The position numbers and the translations under genes were made by a program. Below the pieces are notes generated by a model that was not told where the DNA came from, made no database searches, and saw only the letters and a program-made list of their open reading frames with translations. A stretch of DNA of 64,000 bases from contig CADCKQ010000005.1 of the NCBI GenBank assembly GCA_902802045.1, forward strand, positions 62,001 to 126,000. Direction: 5' to 3'. Shown in pieces: positions 26,244 through 36,338 of the stretch (the first letter of the stretch is position 1; each line of letters starts with the position of its first letter). Source of the stretch: Oscillospiraceae bacterium. GTDB taxonomy: Bacteria; Bacillota; Clostridia; Oscillospirales; Oscillospiraceae.

Positions 26244-26816
26244 ATGGGAAAGATAAAAGTCACATTTCACCCTGAGATAGAGGGCCTCTGCGTTATAGAG
26301 CCCCAGGTATTCGGGGATGAGAGAGGCTATTTTACCGAGACATACAATCTCAACGACATGGCTGAAAACGGGCTCAATATGGTCTTTGTACAGGACAACC
26401 AGAGCATGTCCTGCAAAGGTGTCCTGAGAGGGCTTCATTTCCAGAAACAGTTTCCGCAGGGAAAGCTGGTCCGTGTCATAAACGGGAGAGTTTTCGACGT
26501 CGCCGTGGATCTAAGGAAAAACAGCGAGTCCTTCGGAAAGCATTTCGGAGTCGAACTGAGTGCCGAGAACAAAAAGCAGTTCTATGTCCCGCCAGGATTT
26601 GCCCACGGTTTTTATGTCCTGAGCGATATCGCGGAGTTCTGCTACAAATGCACGGACTTCTACCACCCTGGGGACGAGGGCGGAATCATGTGGAACGATC
26701 CGGAGCTTGGCATCGTGTGGCCCGAGATGGACTCGGAGCCTCTGCTCAGCGCCAAGGACAGGACGCAGATGAGTTTCAGAGAATTTAAAGACTCTTTCGG
26801 AGGCTTCTGTTTGTAA
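26244..26816 (+). CDS. rfbC: dTDP-4-dehydrorhamnose 3,5-epimerase
   Basis: A 190-residue cupin-fold epimerase, normal length. LRGLHFQ (56-62) holds the catalytic His; YVPPGFAHGFYVLSD and the WNDPELGIVWP segment are diagnostic. It is the last gene of the rhamnose set. The -35 box of the gdpP promoter lies on its stop codon. Confidence 0.96.
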   Translation: MGKIKVTFHPEIEGLCVIEPQVFGDERGYFTETYNLNDMAENGLNMVFVQDNQSMSCKGVLRGLHFQKQFPQGKLVRVINGRVFDVAVDLRKNSESFGKHFGVELSAENKKQFYVPPGFAHGFYVLSDIAEFCYKCTDFYHPGDEGGIMWNDPELGIVWPEMDSEPLLSAKDRTQMSFREFKDSFGGFCL

Positions 26817-26839
26817 ACAGGGATCGCAGGTGTTATAAT
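26811..26839 (+). promoter_or_regulatory. Promoter of the gdpP-rplI-dnaB run
   Basis: TTGTAA, 17 bp, TATAAT. The -35 overlaps the end of rfbC, so gdpP is separately promoted despite the 46-bp gap. Confidence 0.8.
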
Positions 26840-26862
26840 AATTATTTCACGGAGGTGCCGCG

Positions 26863-28860
26863 ATGAATAAGAATATAAAAAGATTATCGGAGCCCAACGC
26901 CAGGATGTATCTTATCTTTCTGGCTCTGTTCGCTGCTGCATCTCTCTATTTCGGGCAGTATTATCTCGCTATAGCCGAGGCCGGGATAATCGTTATCCTC
27001 GCCATATACGCCGCTATCGTCAGGAGAAAGAAGACAAAACAGCTCGAGGAATTCGTCGAGTCGGTCACATACAATACAGAGAACGCAAAAGACAGCACCC
27101 TTCTCAATTTCCCGCTTCCTATAGCAGTCTTCACTCTTGAAGATTCCAATATAGTCTGGGCGAATGAGCACTTCTTCAAGATGACAGGCAACACCGGCAG
27201 AAGGACAGATATTCATATCTCGGATCTTATGCCCGGCTTCTCAGGCAAGTGGCTGATGGAGGGGAAGAACATATACCCCGAGCTCGTGACCATAGAAGGC
27301 AAAAAATACCAGGTACACGGAAATATCATACGCTCAGACGAGAACCACCCCGACACCGCATTTATGGGAATAACCTACTGGGTGGACATGACAGCCTATG
27401 ACGATATCAAGGTAAAATACGAGAACTCGCTTCCCGTCGTTTTCGAGATCGTCGCCGACAACTACGCGGAGATGGCGAACAATCAGCCCGACAGGATAAG
27501 AAACGATATCCGCGACGCGATAGAGGACAAGCTCAGAGCCTTTGCACAGGAGAATGAAGGAATAGTCAAGAGGACTGAGAGAGACAGATATATCTTCATC
27601 CTGCAGAACAAGGCCTACGAGAAGGTCAAAGAGGAGAAATTCAGGATCCTGGAGGACGTCAAGAGCGTCACGAATCCCGCGGGCATCACGGCCAGCCTCA
27701 GCATAGGCGCCGGAGTCGGAGGGGATTCTCTTGAGGAGCTCAGCAACCTCGCGAATACGGCGGCAGAGCTCGCCCTCTCGAGAGGCGGAGACCAGGCGGT
27801 CATAAAGAACAAGCTCAATTTCGAGTTCTTCGGCGGCAGGGGAGATGAGGTCGAAAAGCGCACCAAAGTCAGAACCAGAGTAATCGCCAACACATACGCG
27901 AATCTCATAAAAGATTCGAGCAAGGTCTTCGTCATGGGCCACAGCTTCGGAGATCTGGACTCGCTCGGCGCCTGCGTCGCTGTATACGTTATCGCGAGGA
28001 AATTCGGTGTACCGGCGCATATCATTTTCGACAAGAAAAACACTTCATGTCCCGAGATGGCTGAGATGCTCCTTTCGCATGAGGAATACAAGTCCGTATT
28101 TATAAGCAACCAGGAGGCCATGCTCAGAAGCGACGCCAAGACTCTTCTGACAGTCGTGGATACGAACCGCCCGGAGAAGGTGGAAAACGAGGACATGCTG
28201 TTCTCCTGCAGCAGGATCGCCGTTATAGACCACCACAGGGCAGCGGCGACTTCCATAAAGAACGCCGCTCTGGCTCTCGTCGAGCCCTACGCCTCCTCGG
28301 CCTGCGAGCTTCTTACAGAGATAATGCAGGAGCTTATCGAGAAGGAAGACATCGAGCCATTTGAGGCCGACGCGGTCCTCGCGGGGATCGTTCTCGATAC
28401 CAAGAACTTCACTCTCCGCACAGGCGAGCGCACCTTCGATGCTGCAGCCTATCTGAGAAGATCCGGAGCAGACACCCTGGAGGTCAGGAAGTTCCTTAAA
28501 TCCGATATGGAAGACTCGAAGGCCAAATACAGAATACTCCAGAACGCGTCCCTGTACCGCGGGATAGCGATTGCAGCGCCTGAAGAAGAAGTGGCCAGAG
28601 TAACGGCTGCAAAGGCGGCAGACGAGCTTCTGAATATAGCCGGAGTGGAGACCTCGGTCGTTCTATACAAGCAGGACAGAAAGAGCCCTGTATGCGCTTC
28701 CGCGAGGAGCACGGGAGATATAAATGTCCAGCTTATTATGGAAGCTCTCGGAGGAGGCGGAAACAAGGGCGTGGCCGCTGTCGAGTTTGAGGAGGGCGTA
28801 ACGGTCCCGCAGGCGCTGGATAAAGTAAAAACTGCAATAGACAATTATTTCGACCAATAA
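26863..28860 (+). CDS. gdpP: GdpP-type c-di-AMP phosphodiesterase
   Basis: A 665-residue membrane enzyme that hydrolyses c-di-AMP. In order: two membrane segments (about 15-52), a PAS-like sensor (about 80-170), a degenerate GGDEF (about 190-315, SRGGDQ at 307-311, not able to cyclise), and a DHH/DHHA1 catalytic domain. The metal ligands are present: H360, D364 and D366 in GHSFGDLDS, D433 in VVDTN, and D456-H-H458. The GGGGNKGVAA loop is near the end. It sits directly before rplI and dnaB, the usual order in Bacillota. Its role is osmotic and cell-wall homeostasis by family knowledge. Confidence 0.94.
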   Translation: MNKNIKRLSEPNARMYLIFLALFAAASLYFGQYYLAIAEAGIIVILAIYAAIVRRKKTKQLEEFVESVTYNTENAKDSTLLNFPLPIAVFTLEDSNIVWANEHFFKMTGNTGRRTDIHISDLMPGFSGKWLMEGKNIYPELVTIEGKKYQVHGNIIRSDENHPDTAFMGITYWVDMTAYDDIKVKYENSLPVVFEIVADNYAEMANNQPDRIRNDIRDAIEDKLRAFAQENEGIVKRTERDRYIFILQNKAYEKVKEEKFRILEDVKSVTNPAGITASLSIGAGVGGDSLEELSNLANTAAELALSRGGDQAVIKNKLNFEFFGGRGDEVEKRTKVRTRVIANTYANLIKDSSKVFVMGHSFGDLDSLGACVAVYVIARKFGVPAHIIFDKKNTSCPEMAEMLLSHEEYKSVFISNQEAMLRSDAKTLLTVVDTNRPEKVENEDMLFSCSRIAVIDHHRAAATSIKNAALALVEPYASSACELLTEIMQELIEKEDIEPFEADAVLAGIVLDTKNFTLRTGERTFDAAAYLRRSGADTLEVRKFLKSDMEDSKAKYRILQNASLYRGIAIAAPEEEVARVTAAKAADELLNIAGVETSVVLYKQDRKSPVCASARSTGDINVQLIMEALGGGGNKGVAAVEFEEGVTVPQALDKVKTAIDNYFDQ

Positions 28861-28881
28861 TACGGAAAGGAACCGCATACT

Positions 28882-29331
28882 ATGAAAGTTATATTCAATC
28901 AGGATGTAAAAGGACAGGCCAAGAAAGGCGAGCTCAAAGAGGTATCCGACGGATACGCGCGAAACTACCTCTTTCCGCGCAAGCTTGCCCAGGCAGCAAC
29001 TGCAGACAACCTGAACAAGTATAAGCTTCAGGAGAAAGCAAAAGCGGCTCAGATCGCGAAGGAGAAGGCTCAGGCTGAGGAATATGCGAAAAAGCTCGAG
29101 GGCGTACAGGTCATAATCAAGGCAAAGTCCGGCGGAAAGGGAAAGCTCTTCGGAGCGGTCACATCCCAGGAGATCAGCGACGCCCTGAAGGAGCAGTGCG
29201 GAATGGAGATCGAGAAGAACAAGATCGTACAGTCCGAGCCCATAAAGAGCTTCGGAAACTATGAGGTAAAGGCGAAACTCGGGTACGAAGTATCCGGGGT
29301 CATAAACGTATTGGTCACAGAGGATAAGTAA
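28882..29331 (+). CDS. rplI: 50S ribosomal protein L9
   Basis: A 149-residue L9, normal length, reaching out from the L1 stalk base. [25 protein letters not shown] start, [13 protein letters not shown], and the long central helix rich in Lys, Ala and Gln are diagnostic. Its TAA overlaps the dnaB start (TAATG), so the two are coupled. The RBS is GGAAAGGAA. Confidence 0.96.
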   Translation: MKVIFNQDVKGQAKKGELKEVSDGYARNYLFPRKLAQAATADNLNKYKLQEKAKAAQIAKEKAQAEEYAKKLEGVQVIIKAKSGGKGKLFGAVTSQEISDALKEQCGMEIEKNKIVQSEPIKSFGNYEVKAKLGYEVSGVINVLVTEDK

Positions 29332-30677
29332 TGGACGAGCTTTTCACCGGAAAAGTCCCGCATTCCGCTACGGCAGAGCAGGCCGTTATCGGTTCTATAC
29401 TCATAGATCCGCGCTGCGTGCCGGAGGTGATGGAAAAACTCAAAGCGGATGATTTCTATATAGAGGTCAACCGTGACCTGTTTGAGACTGTCGCGAACAT
29501 GTTCGCGTTCGGGCAGACGATAGATCCCGTCACTGTGCTCGACCAGATGAAGGTCCTCGGTTTTAAGCACGACAACGCGGAGACCTATGTCATGGAGCTC
29601 ATGCGCATGACTCCGACTGCCGCGAACGTCGGCGAATACGCGAAGATAGTCAGGGACAAGTCTCTTTTGAGACATCTCGGAGATACGGCAGATGAGATAG
29701 GTAAGCTTGTCCGCGAAGAGGGCGGAGAGGCTGACGCCATTCTCGAGCTCTCCGAGAGAAAGATATACGCGCTCAGGCAGGGCAGAAATATCGCGGGTCT
29801 GGTTCCCGTAAGCCAGGTAATACAGACAGTCTACGACGAGCTGGCAGACGCCTCGGCAGAAGGCGGCAAACTCCCGGGACTCTCCACGGGACTTCCGGAT
29901 ATAGACAGGACCATCCTTGGCCTCAACAAAGGCGAGTTCATCCTTATAGCGGCGAGACCGGGCATGGGCAAGACGAGTATAGCGCTCAATATGGCGCTGA
30001 ATGTCGCCAAGAGGGCAGGCAAGGCAGTCGCCGTATTCTCGCTCGAGATGTCAAAGGAGCAGCTTGTAAAAAGACTGCTTGCTTCAGAGGCTATGGTACC
30101 CCTTCAGAAGCTCCTGACGGGAGACCTCCAGGCCGAAGAGTGGCGCAGGATAACCGCAGCTGCCCAGACTATCAGCAGGACTGAGATACGCATAGACGAC
30201 AACCCGGTGCTCACAGTCGCGGATATGAACGCCGCCTGCAGAAGGATCACCAATCTCGGGCTTATAGTCATAGACTACCTGCAGCTGATGCAGAGCGCGG
30301 GCTCTTCGAACAGCTGGTCCAACGAGAGCCGTACCCAGGCGGTCAGCGATATAAGCCGTATGATGAAGATCATGGCAAAGGAGCTGAACATCCCGGTCCT
30401 CTGTTTGAGCCAGCTCTCGCGCGCCAACGAGACGCGCCAGGAGAAGCGGCCCATGCTCTCGGACCTGAGAGAGTCCGGAGCTATAGAACAGGACGCGGAC
30501 GTCGTCATAGGCCTCTATATGGACTCCTACTACAATAAGGAGACCGAGAACCCCGCGCTGGCAGAGGCTATCGTTTTAAAGAACAGAAAAGGCAGGACCG
30601 GCACGATCAATCTCACCTGGCTTGCCGAGTATACGACCTTTGTCTCCTATGAAGGAAACAGAGAGGATGAAAGTTAA
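29331..30677 (+). CDS. dnaB: Replicative DNA helicase DnaB
   Basis: A 448-residue replicative helicase (named dnaC in some Bacillota), normal length, acting at the fork as a hexamer. The N-terminal domain starts at PHSATAEQAVIGSILI (10-25), and the RecA-type core has Walker A ARPGMGKTS (208-216), Walker B LIVIDYLQL and the arginine-finger region DLRESGAIEQDADVV. It overlaps rplI by one base and tilS by 11 bp. Confidence 0.96.
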   Translation: MDELFTGKVPHSATAEQAVIGSILIDPRCVPEVMEKLKADDFYIEVNRDLFETVANMFAFGQTIDPVTVLDQMKVLGFKHDNAETYVMELMRMTPTAANVGEYAKIVRDKSLLRHLGDTADEIGKLVREEGGEADAILELSERKIYALRQGRNIAGLVPVSQVIQTVYDELADASAEGGKLPGLSTGLPDIDRTILGLNKGEFILIAARPGMGKTSIALNMALNVAKRAGKAVAVFSLEMSKEQLVKRLLASEAMVPLQKLLTGDLQAEEWRRITAAAQTISRTEIRIDDNPVLTVADMNAACRRITNLGLIVIDYLQLMQSAGSSNSWSNESRTQAVSDISRMMKIMAKELNIPVLCLSQLSRANETRQEKRPMLSDLRESGAIEQDADVVIGLYMDSYYNKETENPALAEAIVLKNRKGRTGTINLTWLAEYTTFVSYEGNREDES

Positions 30678-31590
30678 AGAGACCGTTTCACGATACAAAA
30701 TGATCCCGAAAGGCTCCAGGGTCCTCGTCGCTGTTTCGGGCGGGGCGGATTCCATGAGCCTTTTGAACTGGCTTTTCGAGAACAGGGGGCTGTATAAAGC
30801 AGAGATATTCGCCGCCCATTTCAACCACGGATTAAGGGGCGGGGAGTCGGACAGGGACGAGAGATTCGTCAGGGATTTCTGTGAAGAAAAGGGGATCCCT
30901 CTCGAGACGGGAGGAGCCGACGTCGCGTCGTATGCCCGGGAAAACGGCCTCGGGACAGAGGAAGCGGCCCGGAACCTAAGATACGGATTTCTCGAAAAGA
31001 CTGCCGAAAAGCTCGGCTGCGGCCTCATCGCGACTGCCCACAACTCGGACGACAACGCGGAGACTGTCCTTTTCAACCTCGCCAGAGGCAGCGGAATGAA
31101 GGGCATCTGCGGGATCCCGCCTGTAAGAGGCAATATAATAAGGCCTCTTCTCGGCACGACCAGGGCGGAGATAGAGGAATATCTCGAATTAAAAGGCATA
31201 GCCCATGTGGAGGACAGCACGAACGCGCTCGACGATTACAGCAGAAACCTTATACGCCATAAGGTGATGCCTGTACTTAAAGAGATCAATCCCGGTTTTT
31301 CTGCCTCAGTTTTGAGAATGGGAACTTTGTTGAGAGAGGATGACGCGGTCCTCGAAGCTCTGGCGGAAGAGCTTATAAAAAAGAAAGCAGAGAGCGGCTC
31401 TATCCCGATAAAGGCTTTGAAAGAAGCGGGAAAGAGCGTAGGCTGCAGAGCGATACGTCAGTTGTGCCCGGGCAGCATTTCGATGGTGCACGCCGAGGCC
31501 CTGTATGAACTTGCGATGACCGGAGGCACGGGATATTCGGACATTCCGGGGCTTCGGGTCAGGAAGGAAAACGGAAAACTGTATTTTTAA
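30667..31590 (+). CDS. tilS: tRNA(Ile)-lysidine synthase, compact form
   Basis: A 307-residue TilS that makes lysidine at C34 of tRNA-Ile(CAU). The PP-loop SGGADSMSL is near residues 24-32, and the HFNHGLRGGESDRDE and AHNSDDNAETVL motifs are complete. It lacks most of the C-terminal TilS_C domain found in the 430-460 residue enzymes and resembles short forms such as the Aquifex one. I chose the ATG with AAGGA 10 nt upstream; it overlaps dnaB by 11 bp. Upstream in-frame ATGs would overlap dnaB more. Confidence 0.92.
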   Translation: MKVKETVSRYKMIPKGSRVLVAVSGGADSMSLLNWLFENRGLYKAEIFAAHFNHGLRGGESDRDERFVRDFCEEKGIPLETGGADVASYARENGLGTEEAARNLRYGFLEKTAEKLGCGLIATAHNSDDNAETVLFNLARGSGMKGICGIPPVRGNIIRPLLGTTRAEIEEYLELKGIAHVEDSTNALDDYSRNLIRHKVMPVLKEINPGFSASVLRMGTLLREDDAVLEALAEELIKKKAESGSIPIKALKEAGKSVGCRAIRQLCPGSISMVHAEALYELAMTGGTGYSDIPGLRVRKENGKLYF

Positions 31591-31640
31591 CACTGCGTTA
31601 AAGATTTTCAGAATATTTTATGAGATTATGAGGACTTGTA

Positions 31641-32180
31641 ATGGAAGAAGACATTGAAAGAATACTGCTTACAAAAGAACAGATCTTAAGCAAGGTAAGG
31701 GAGATCGGAGCTCAGATCTCTGAAGATTACGCAGGGGAAGAACCTGTCTTCGTAGGAGTGCTGAAAGGCTGCTTCATATTCATGGCGGACCTGATGAGAA
31801 CAGTCGAAGTAAACTGCTCCATGGATTTCATGGCGGTCTCCTCCTATCAGGGAACGAACTCCACAGGCGCCGTCAAGATCATCAAAGACCTGAGCGGGAT
31901 CATCGAGAACAAGCATATCATCCTTGTCGAGGACATACTCGACTCGGGCATCACTTTAAACTATATAAAGAATTACCTGAGCGTCAGGCATCCCGCTTCC
32001 ATCAGGATAGCGACGCTTCTCGACAAACCCGCGAGAAGGAAAGCGGACATTGTGGCCGATTATTCCTGCTTCGAGGTTCCGGACGAGTTCGTCGTAGGAT
32101 ACGGGCTCGATTACAACGAAAAATACCGCAATCTGCCATATATAGGCATTCTCTCACCCGAAGTCTACGGAGGAAAATAA
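31641..32180 (+). CDS. hpt: Hypoxanthine phosphoribosyltransferase
   Basis: A 179-residue purine salvage enzyme, normal length, making IMP and GMP from PRPP. The PRPP loop [11 protein letters not shown] is near residues 95-106, and the [22 protein letters not shown] end is diagnostic. It is in its usual place between tilS and ftsH. There is no strong RBS, only GAGGACTTG upstream. Confidence 0.95.
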   Translation: MEEDIERILLTKEQILSKVREIGAQISEDYAGEEPVFVGVLKGCFIFMADLMRTVEVNCSMDFMAVSSYQGTNSTGAVKIIKDLSGIIENKHIILVEDILDSGITLNYIKNYLSVRHPASIRIATLLDKPARRKADIVADYSCFEVPDEFVVGYGLDYNEKYRNLPYIGILSPEVYGGK

Positions 32181-32181
32181 T

Positions 32182-34221
32182 TTGAAACCTAACCGCACGA
32201 ATCAGAACAAATCAAGAGATATCGGCTTTATAGTCCTTCTCGCGGTCCTGATCATTGCCACCATCTTCACGGTCAACAACACCGAGGAAGTTGAGAAGAC
32301 AAAATACTCGGAGATAGTCGACTACTTCGAGCAGGAGAAGGTCCAGAAATTCACTGCAGAGGACACGAAGCTGACCCTTACCCTCAGACCCGAACTCGGA
32401 GAAGAAGAGGGCAAGACGGTCACCTATGATCTCTACAGCTTCTCGCTCTTCTACAACGATCTCTCGGATCTCATACGCGAGCAGCACGACAAGGGAATAA
32501 TCGAGGAATACGATATTAACGAGGGCTTCGTCGCGCCGTGGTGGCTGAGCTTTGTGCCGTACCTGATCATCATGATCATCTTCATGGCGCTCTGGTACAG
32601 CATGATGAACAGAGCGGGCGGCGCCGCAGGCGGAGTCATGAAGTTCTCCAAAGCGCGCACACGCACCAACGCCGACGGCAAGGACAAGAAGACCTTCAAC
32701 GATGTCGCGGGCTGTGAAGAGGAGAAACAGGAGCTCGCCGAGATCGTGGACTTCCTGAAAGACCCGAAGAGATATACCCAGATGGGCGCCAGGATCCCGA
32801 AAGGCGTTCTGCTTGTAGGCCCTCCGGGCACAGGTAAGACCCTTCTCGCGAAAGCGGTCGCGGGAGAGGCCAATGTGCCATTCCTCTCGATCTCCGGTTC
32901 TGACTTCGTCGAACTGTACGTCGGCGTCGGCGCGGGCCGTGTAAGAGACCTCTTCGAGCAGGCTAAGAAAGCCGCGCCCGCCATAATCTTCATAGACGAG
33001 ATAGACGCAGTCGGCCGCCAGAGAGGATCGGGCCTCGGCGGCGGGCACGATGAGAGAGAACAGACACTCAACCAGCTGCTCGTCGAGATGGACGGTTTCG
33101 GAACCAACGAGGGCGTTATAGTCATGGCGGCGACGAACCGCGCGGATATACTGGATAACGCTCTGCTCCGCCCCGGCCGCTTCGACAGACAGGTATATGT
33201 CGATCTCCCGGATATAAGAGGCAGAGAGGCTATACTCAAGATCCACGCGAGAGACAAGAAGCTTGCCGAGGATGTGGACCTCAACAGCATAGCCAAGGGC
33301 ACTCCGGGCTTCTCCGGAGCGGACCTCGAGAACCTGATGAACGAGGCCTCTATCCTGGCGGTAAGGCGAAACCACCGCTTCATTGCGATGGAGGATATCG
33401 ACGAGGCCATACTGAAGGTCCAGATGGGCCCCGAGAAGAAGACCAGGAAGATGTCCGAGAAAGCCAGAAAGCTCACAGCCTATCATGAGGCTGGCCACGC
33501 AATCACAGGCAGATATCTCGAGCACGCGGACCCTGTGCACTATATAACGATAATCCCCAGAGGCAGAGCGGGAGGATTTACGCTCTTCAGACCCAATGAG
33601 GACCTCGAGAACTTCAGATCCAAGAGCGAGCTCTTCGAGAACATAGTCATGTCCCTCGGCGGGCGCACGGCTGAGAGGCTCTTCCTGGACGACATCTCGA
33701 CCGGAGCTTCCGGAGATATCCAGCAGGCGAGCGCCATTGCGAGAGATATGGTCATGAAATACGGCTTCTCCGAAAAGCTCGGCACGATCTCCTACGACGA
33801 TTCAGGCCACAGCATCTTCATAGGCCGCGATTTCGGGCAGACGAAGAGCTACTCCGAGGAGACCGCGGCGCTCATAGACGAAGAGGTCAAGGCCATTTTC
33901 GAAGAAGCTACAAAGAAGTGCGAACAGATCCTCACAGAGCACGCGGACCAGCTCAAGGACATCGCCGAATACCTTCTGATCCACGAGACGATGGATGCCG
34001 ACGAGTTCAATTACTACTTCGAGCACGGCGAGTTCATGCCTGAGCCTATGAGGCTTGCCAAGAACGTAAAGAACGATCCGACGATCGAGCGCCCCGCCAA
34101 AAAGATCTCCATGACCGAGGGAGCGGAGAGCAAGGAGACTGCAGAGACCGCTGAAAATACGGAAAGCGAAAAAACTTCCGAAACTCCGAAACCTGAAGAG
34201 CAGAAAGCTCCTGAAGAATAA
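32182..34221 (+). CDS. ftsH: ATP-dependent zinc metalloprotease FtsH
   Basis: A 679-residue membrane protease, normal length. Two membrane segments (about 14-31 and 119-140) flank an extracytoplasmic domain. AAA motifs: Walker A GPPGTGKT (213-220), Walker B IIFIDEID, and SRH region. The zinc site is H435-E-A-G-H439. The C-terminal 40 residues are Glu/Thr/Ser-rich and probably disordered. It uses a TTG start, with GGAGG in the end of hpt as RBS. A strong terminator follows. Confidence 0.96.
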   Translation: MKPNRTNQNKSRDIGFIVLLAVLIIATIFTVNNTEEVEKTKYSEIVDYFEQEKVQKFTAEDTKLTLTLRPELGEEEGKTVTYDLYSFSLFYNDLSDLIREQHDKGIIEEYDINEGFVAPWWLSFVPYLIIMIIFMALWYSMMNRAGGAAGGVMKFSKARTRTNADGKDKKTFNDVAGCEEEKQELAEIVDFLKDPKRYTQMGARIPKGVLLVGPPGTGKTLLAKAVAGEANVPFLSISGSDFVELYVGVGAGRVRDLFEQAKKAAPAIIFIDEIDAVGRQRGSGLGGGHDEREQTLNQLLVEMDGFGTNEGVIVMAATNRADILDNALLRPGRFDRQVYVDLPDIRGREAILKIHARDKKLAEDVDLNSIAKGTPGFSGADLENLMNEASILAVRRNHRFIAMEDIDEAILKVQMGPEKKTRKMSEKARKLTAYHEAGHAITGRYLEHADPVHYITIIPRGRAGGFTLFRPNEDLENFRSKSELFENIVMSLGGRTAERLFLDDISTGASGDIQQASAIARDMVMKYGFSEKLGTISYDDSGHSIFIGRDFGQTKSYSEETAALIDEEVKAIFEEATKKCEQILTEHADQLKDIAEYLLIHETMDADEFNYYFEHGEFMPEPMRLAKNVKNDPTIERPAKKISMTEGAESKETAETAENTESEKTSETPKPEEQKAPEE

Positions 34222-34237
34222 TTAAAACGCAAAAAAT

Positions 34238-34264
34238 GAACGGAAGAGATTCCGTTCTTTTTTT
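34238..34264 (+). terminator. Terminator after ftsH
   Basis: GAACGGAA-GAGA-TTCCGTTC followed by seven T. An almost identical hairpin ends the next two-gene unit at 37641. Confidence 0.9.
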
Positions 34265-34310
34265 GATCAAATAGTATCCGGCGCATATGGTGCCGTATCA
34301 GTATATATTG

Positions 34311-34339
34311 TTGCCAAGCCAGGGCTTTCGTGCTAAAAT
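34311..34339 (+). promoter_or_regulatory. Promoter of the dehydratase-aminotransferase pair
   Basis: TTGCCA, 17 bp, TAAAAT, 37 bp before the start at 34377. Confidence 0.75.
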
Positions 34340-34376
34340 ATAATGATTTTTTATGCAGTAAACAACAGGATATTTT

Positions 34377-36287
34377 ATGGATAACAGCATATTCAACAAA
34401 AGAAATATAAGAATAGCGGTAGTGGTCATAACGGACATCATTATGACTGCTCTGGCTAGCGGACTTGCGGTACTGAGCCGCTGGGATTTCAGCTTCGCTA
34501 ATGTTCCGCTCAAATATCTGGAACTGTGGCACAGGGTCCTCCCGATACAGATATTGATCACGATCGTCGTCTACGCCCTGTTCAAGATGTACCGCTTTGT
34601 CTGGAGGCAGATCTCAGCGGGCGACGTCATGGAAATGGTAGGGCCGGTGGTACTGGCCTACGCACTGTGTGTCGTCGCCGAAGTGCTCATAGGGATCGAC
34701 GCGGGCTACAGAATGCCTATATCCGTTGTTGTCATCAATTTCCTGTACCAGTTTATCTTCGTGATCGGGATGCGATCTGCCCTCCGTTTTATAGGCGTGA
34801 TCCAGAACAACATAAACAGAAGCAGGCTTGCCCCCGCCGAGAGGATCATGATTATCGGTGCCGGAGACGCTGCAAACCAGCTTTTAAGAGAGTATCAGAG
34901 CAGCAACAAAGTCGCGGGGAAAGTTTGCTGTCTTATTGACGACAACCGCGTAAACCACGGCAAGCGTCTTGAAGGAGTCCCGATAATCGGAGGCAGAGAC
35001 GCGATAAAAGACGCCGTAAAAAAATATGAGATAACCCAGATTATATTCGCCATACCCTCCGCGAGCGCCCAGCAGAAAAAGGAGATACTCGAGATCTGCA
35101 AAGACACCGGCTGCCAGGTCAAATCGCTGCCCGGGATCTATCAGCTGGTCAACGGCGAGGTCTCGATAGAGAAGATCAAAGACGTGGATATAGCGGATCT
35201 TCTCGGAAGAGAACAGGCGCACCTCGACACCGAGATGCTGGACGCTTTCCTGAGAGGCAAGGTCATACTGGTCACAGGCGGAGGAGGCTCGATCGGAAGC
35301 GAGCTCTGCAGACAGATAGCGCCATATGAACCGAAACAGCTGATCATTCTGGATATATACGAAAACAATGCCTACGATATCCAGCAGGAGCTTATAAGAA
35401 AATACAGAAACACTTTGAATCTCGCGGTGGAGATAGCCTCGGTCAGGGACAAGGACAAGATCGACCTCATTTTCAGGAAATACCGTCCCGAGATCGTTAT
35501 CCACGCTGCAGCGCACAAGCACGTTCCTCTTATGGAGACCTGTCCGGATGAGGCGATCAAGAACAACATATTCGGAACATATAATGTTGCCTCTGCAGCG
35601 GACAGGTACGGGGTACAGAAGTTCGTTCTGATCTCGACTGACAAGGCAGTCAATCCCACGAACCTGATGGGAGCGAGCAAGCGCTTCTGCGAGATGATAC
35701 TCAACAGCTTCGCGGACAGCAGCACAAGCTTTTCTGCGGTCCGCTTCGGAAACGTCCTCGGCTCGAACGGCTCCGTAGTGCCTCTATTTAAAGCCCAAAT
35801 ACTCGCGGGCGGGCCGGTGACTATTACCGATAAGAGAATTACAAGGTTCTTTATGACCGGCGAAGAAGCGACCCAGCTGGTCCTGACCTGCGGGGCTATG
35901 GCGAAGAGAAACCAGATCTTCGTGCTCGACATGGGGCAGCCTGTTAAGATCATTGATATGGCCGAGAACCTGATAAGACTCTCGGGACATGAGCCTTATA
36001 CGGAAATCGAGATAATAGAGATAGGCCTGAGGCCCGGTGAAAAACTGTATGAGGAGCTTCTTATGCAGACAGGCAATCTCGACAAGACCGAGAACAACAA
36101 GATCTTCGTCGAACAGCAGGGCGAAAGATCGAAGGAAGAGCTTGAAAACGATCTGCGCATCCTTCACAAGGCGATCGACGACAGGGTCTCGAATGAGGAA
36201 TGCATAGCGCTTATGAAGACGCTGGTCCCGACATATAAATCTCCGGTAGAGATAAACGATCACGGGAGAGATGCTCCGGACATCTGA
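34377..36287 (+). CDS. Membrane nucleoside-diphosphate-sugar 4,6-dehydratase (CapD/PglF/WbpM type)
   Basis: A 636-residue enzyme with about four membrane segments in the first 140 residues, a CoA-binding-like Rossmann domain (about 155-290), then an SDR catalytic domain. The NAD motif is TGGGGSIG (300-307). STDKAVNPTNLMGASKR (420-436) carries the S-M-K triad that replaces SYK in this family. It would turn UDP-GlcNAc into a UDP-4-keto-6-deoxy sugar. The next gene is a PLP aminotransferase, so together they could make a UDP-4-amino-4,6-dideoxy sugar. The exact substrate is inferred. Confidence 0.92.
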   Translation: MDNSIFNKRNIRIAVVVITDIIMTALASGLAVLSRWDFSFANVPLKYLELWHRVLPIQILITIVVYALFKMYRFVWRQISAGDVMEMVGPVVLAYALCVVAEVLIGIDAGYRMPISVVVINFLYQFIFVIGMRSALRFIGVIQNNINRSRLAPAERIMIIGAGDAANQLLREYQSSNKVAGKVCCLIDDNRVNHGKRLEGVPIIGGRDAIKDAVKKYEITQIIFAIPSASAQQKKEILEICKDTGCQVKSLPGIYQLVNGEVSIEKIKDVDIADLLGREQAHLDTEMLDAFLRGKVILVTGGGGSIGSELCRQIAPYEPKQLIILDIYENNAYDIQQELIRKYRNTLNLAVEIASVRDKDKIDLIFRKYRPEIVIHAAAHKHVPLMETCPDEAIKNNIFGTYNVASAADRYGVQKFVLISTDKAVNPTNLMGASKRFCEMILNSFADSSTSFSAVRFGNVLGSNGSVVPLFKAQILAGGPVTITDKRITRFFMTGEEATQLVLTCGAMAKRNQIFVLDMGQPVKIIDMAENLIRLSGHEPYTEIEIIEIGLRPGEKLYEELLMQTGNLDKTENNKIFVEQQGERSKEELENDLRILHKAIDDRVSNEECIALMKTLVPTYKSPVEINDHGRDAPDI

Positions 36288-36298
36288 TTATAAATGCG

Positions 36299-36319
36299 GA
36301 ATTCATAATTCATAATTAA
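36299..36319 (+). repeat. Heptamer repeat (GAATTCA-TAATTCA-TAATTAA)
   Basis: Three degenerate 7-bp units between the dehydratase and aminotransferase genes, related to the longer arrays at 53445, 59855 and 60944. Confidence 0.6.
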
Positions 36320-36338
36320 AACTAATTGGGGTTTTCAT

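Noticed and set aside
32212..33540. A 442-codon open frame on the minus strand and a second one at 32451-33476
   Set aside because: Both lie antisense inside ftsH, without RBS, promoter or recognisable domain.
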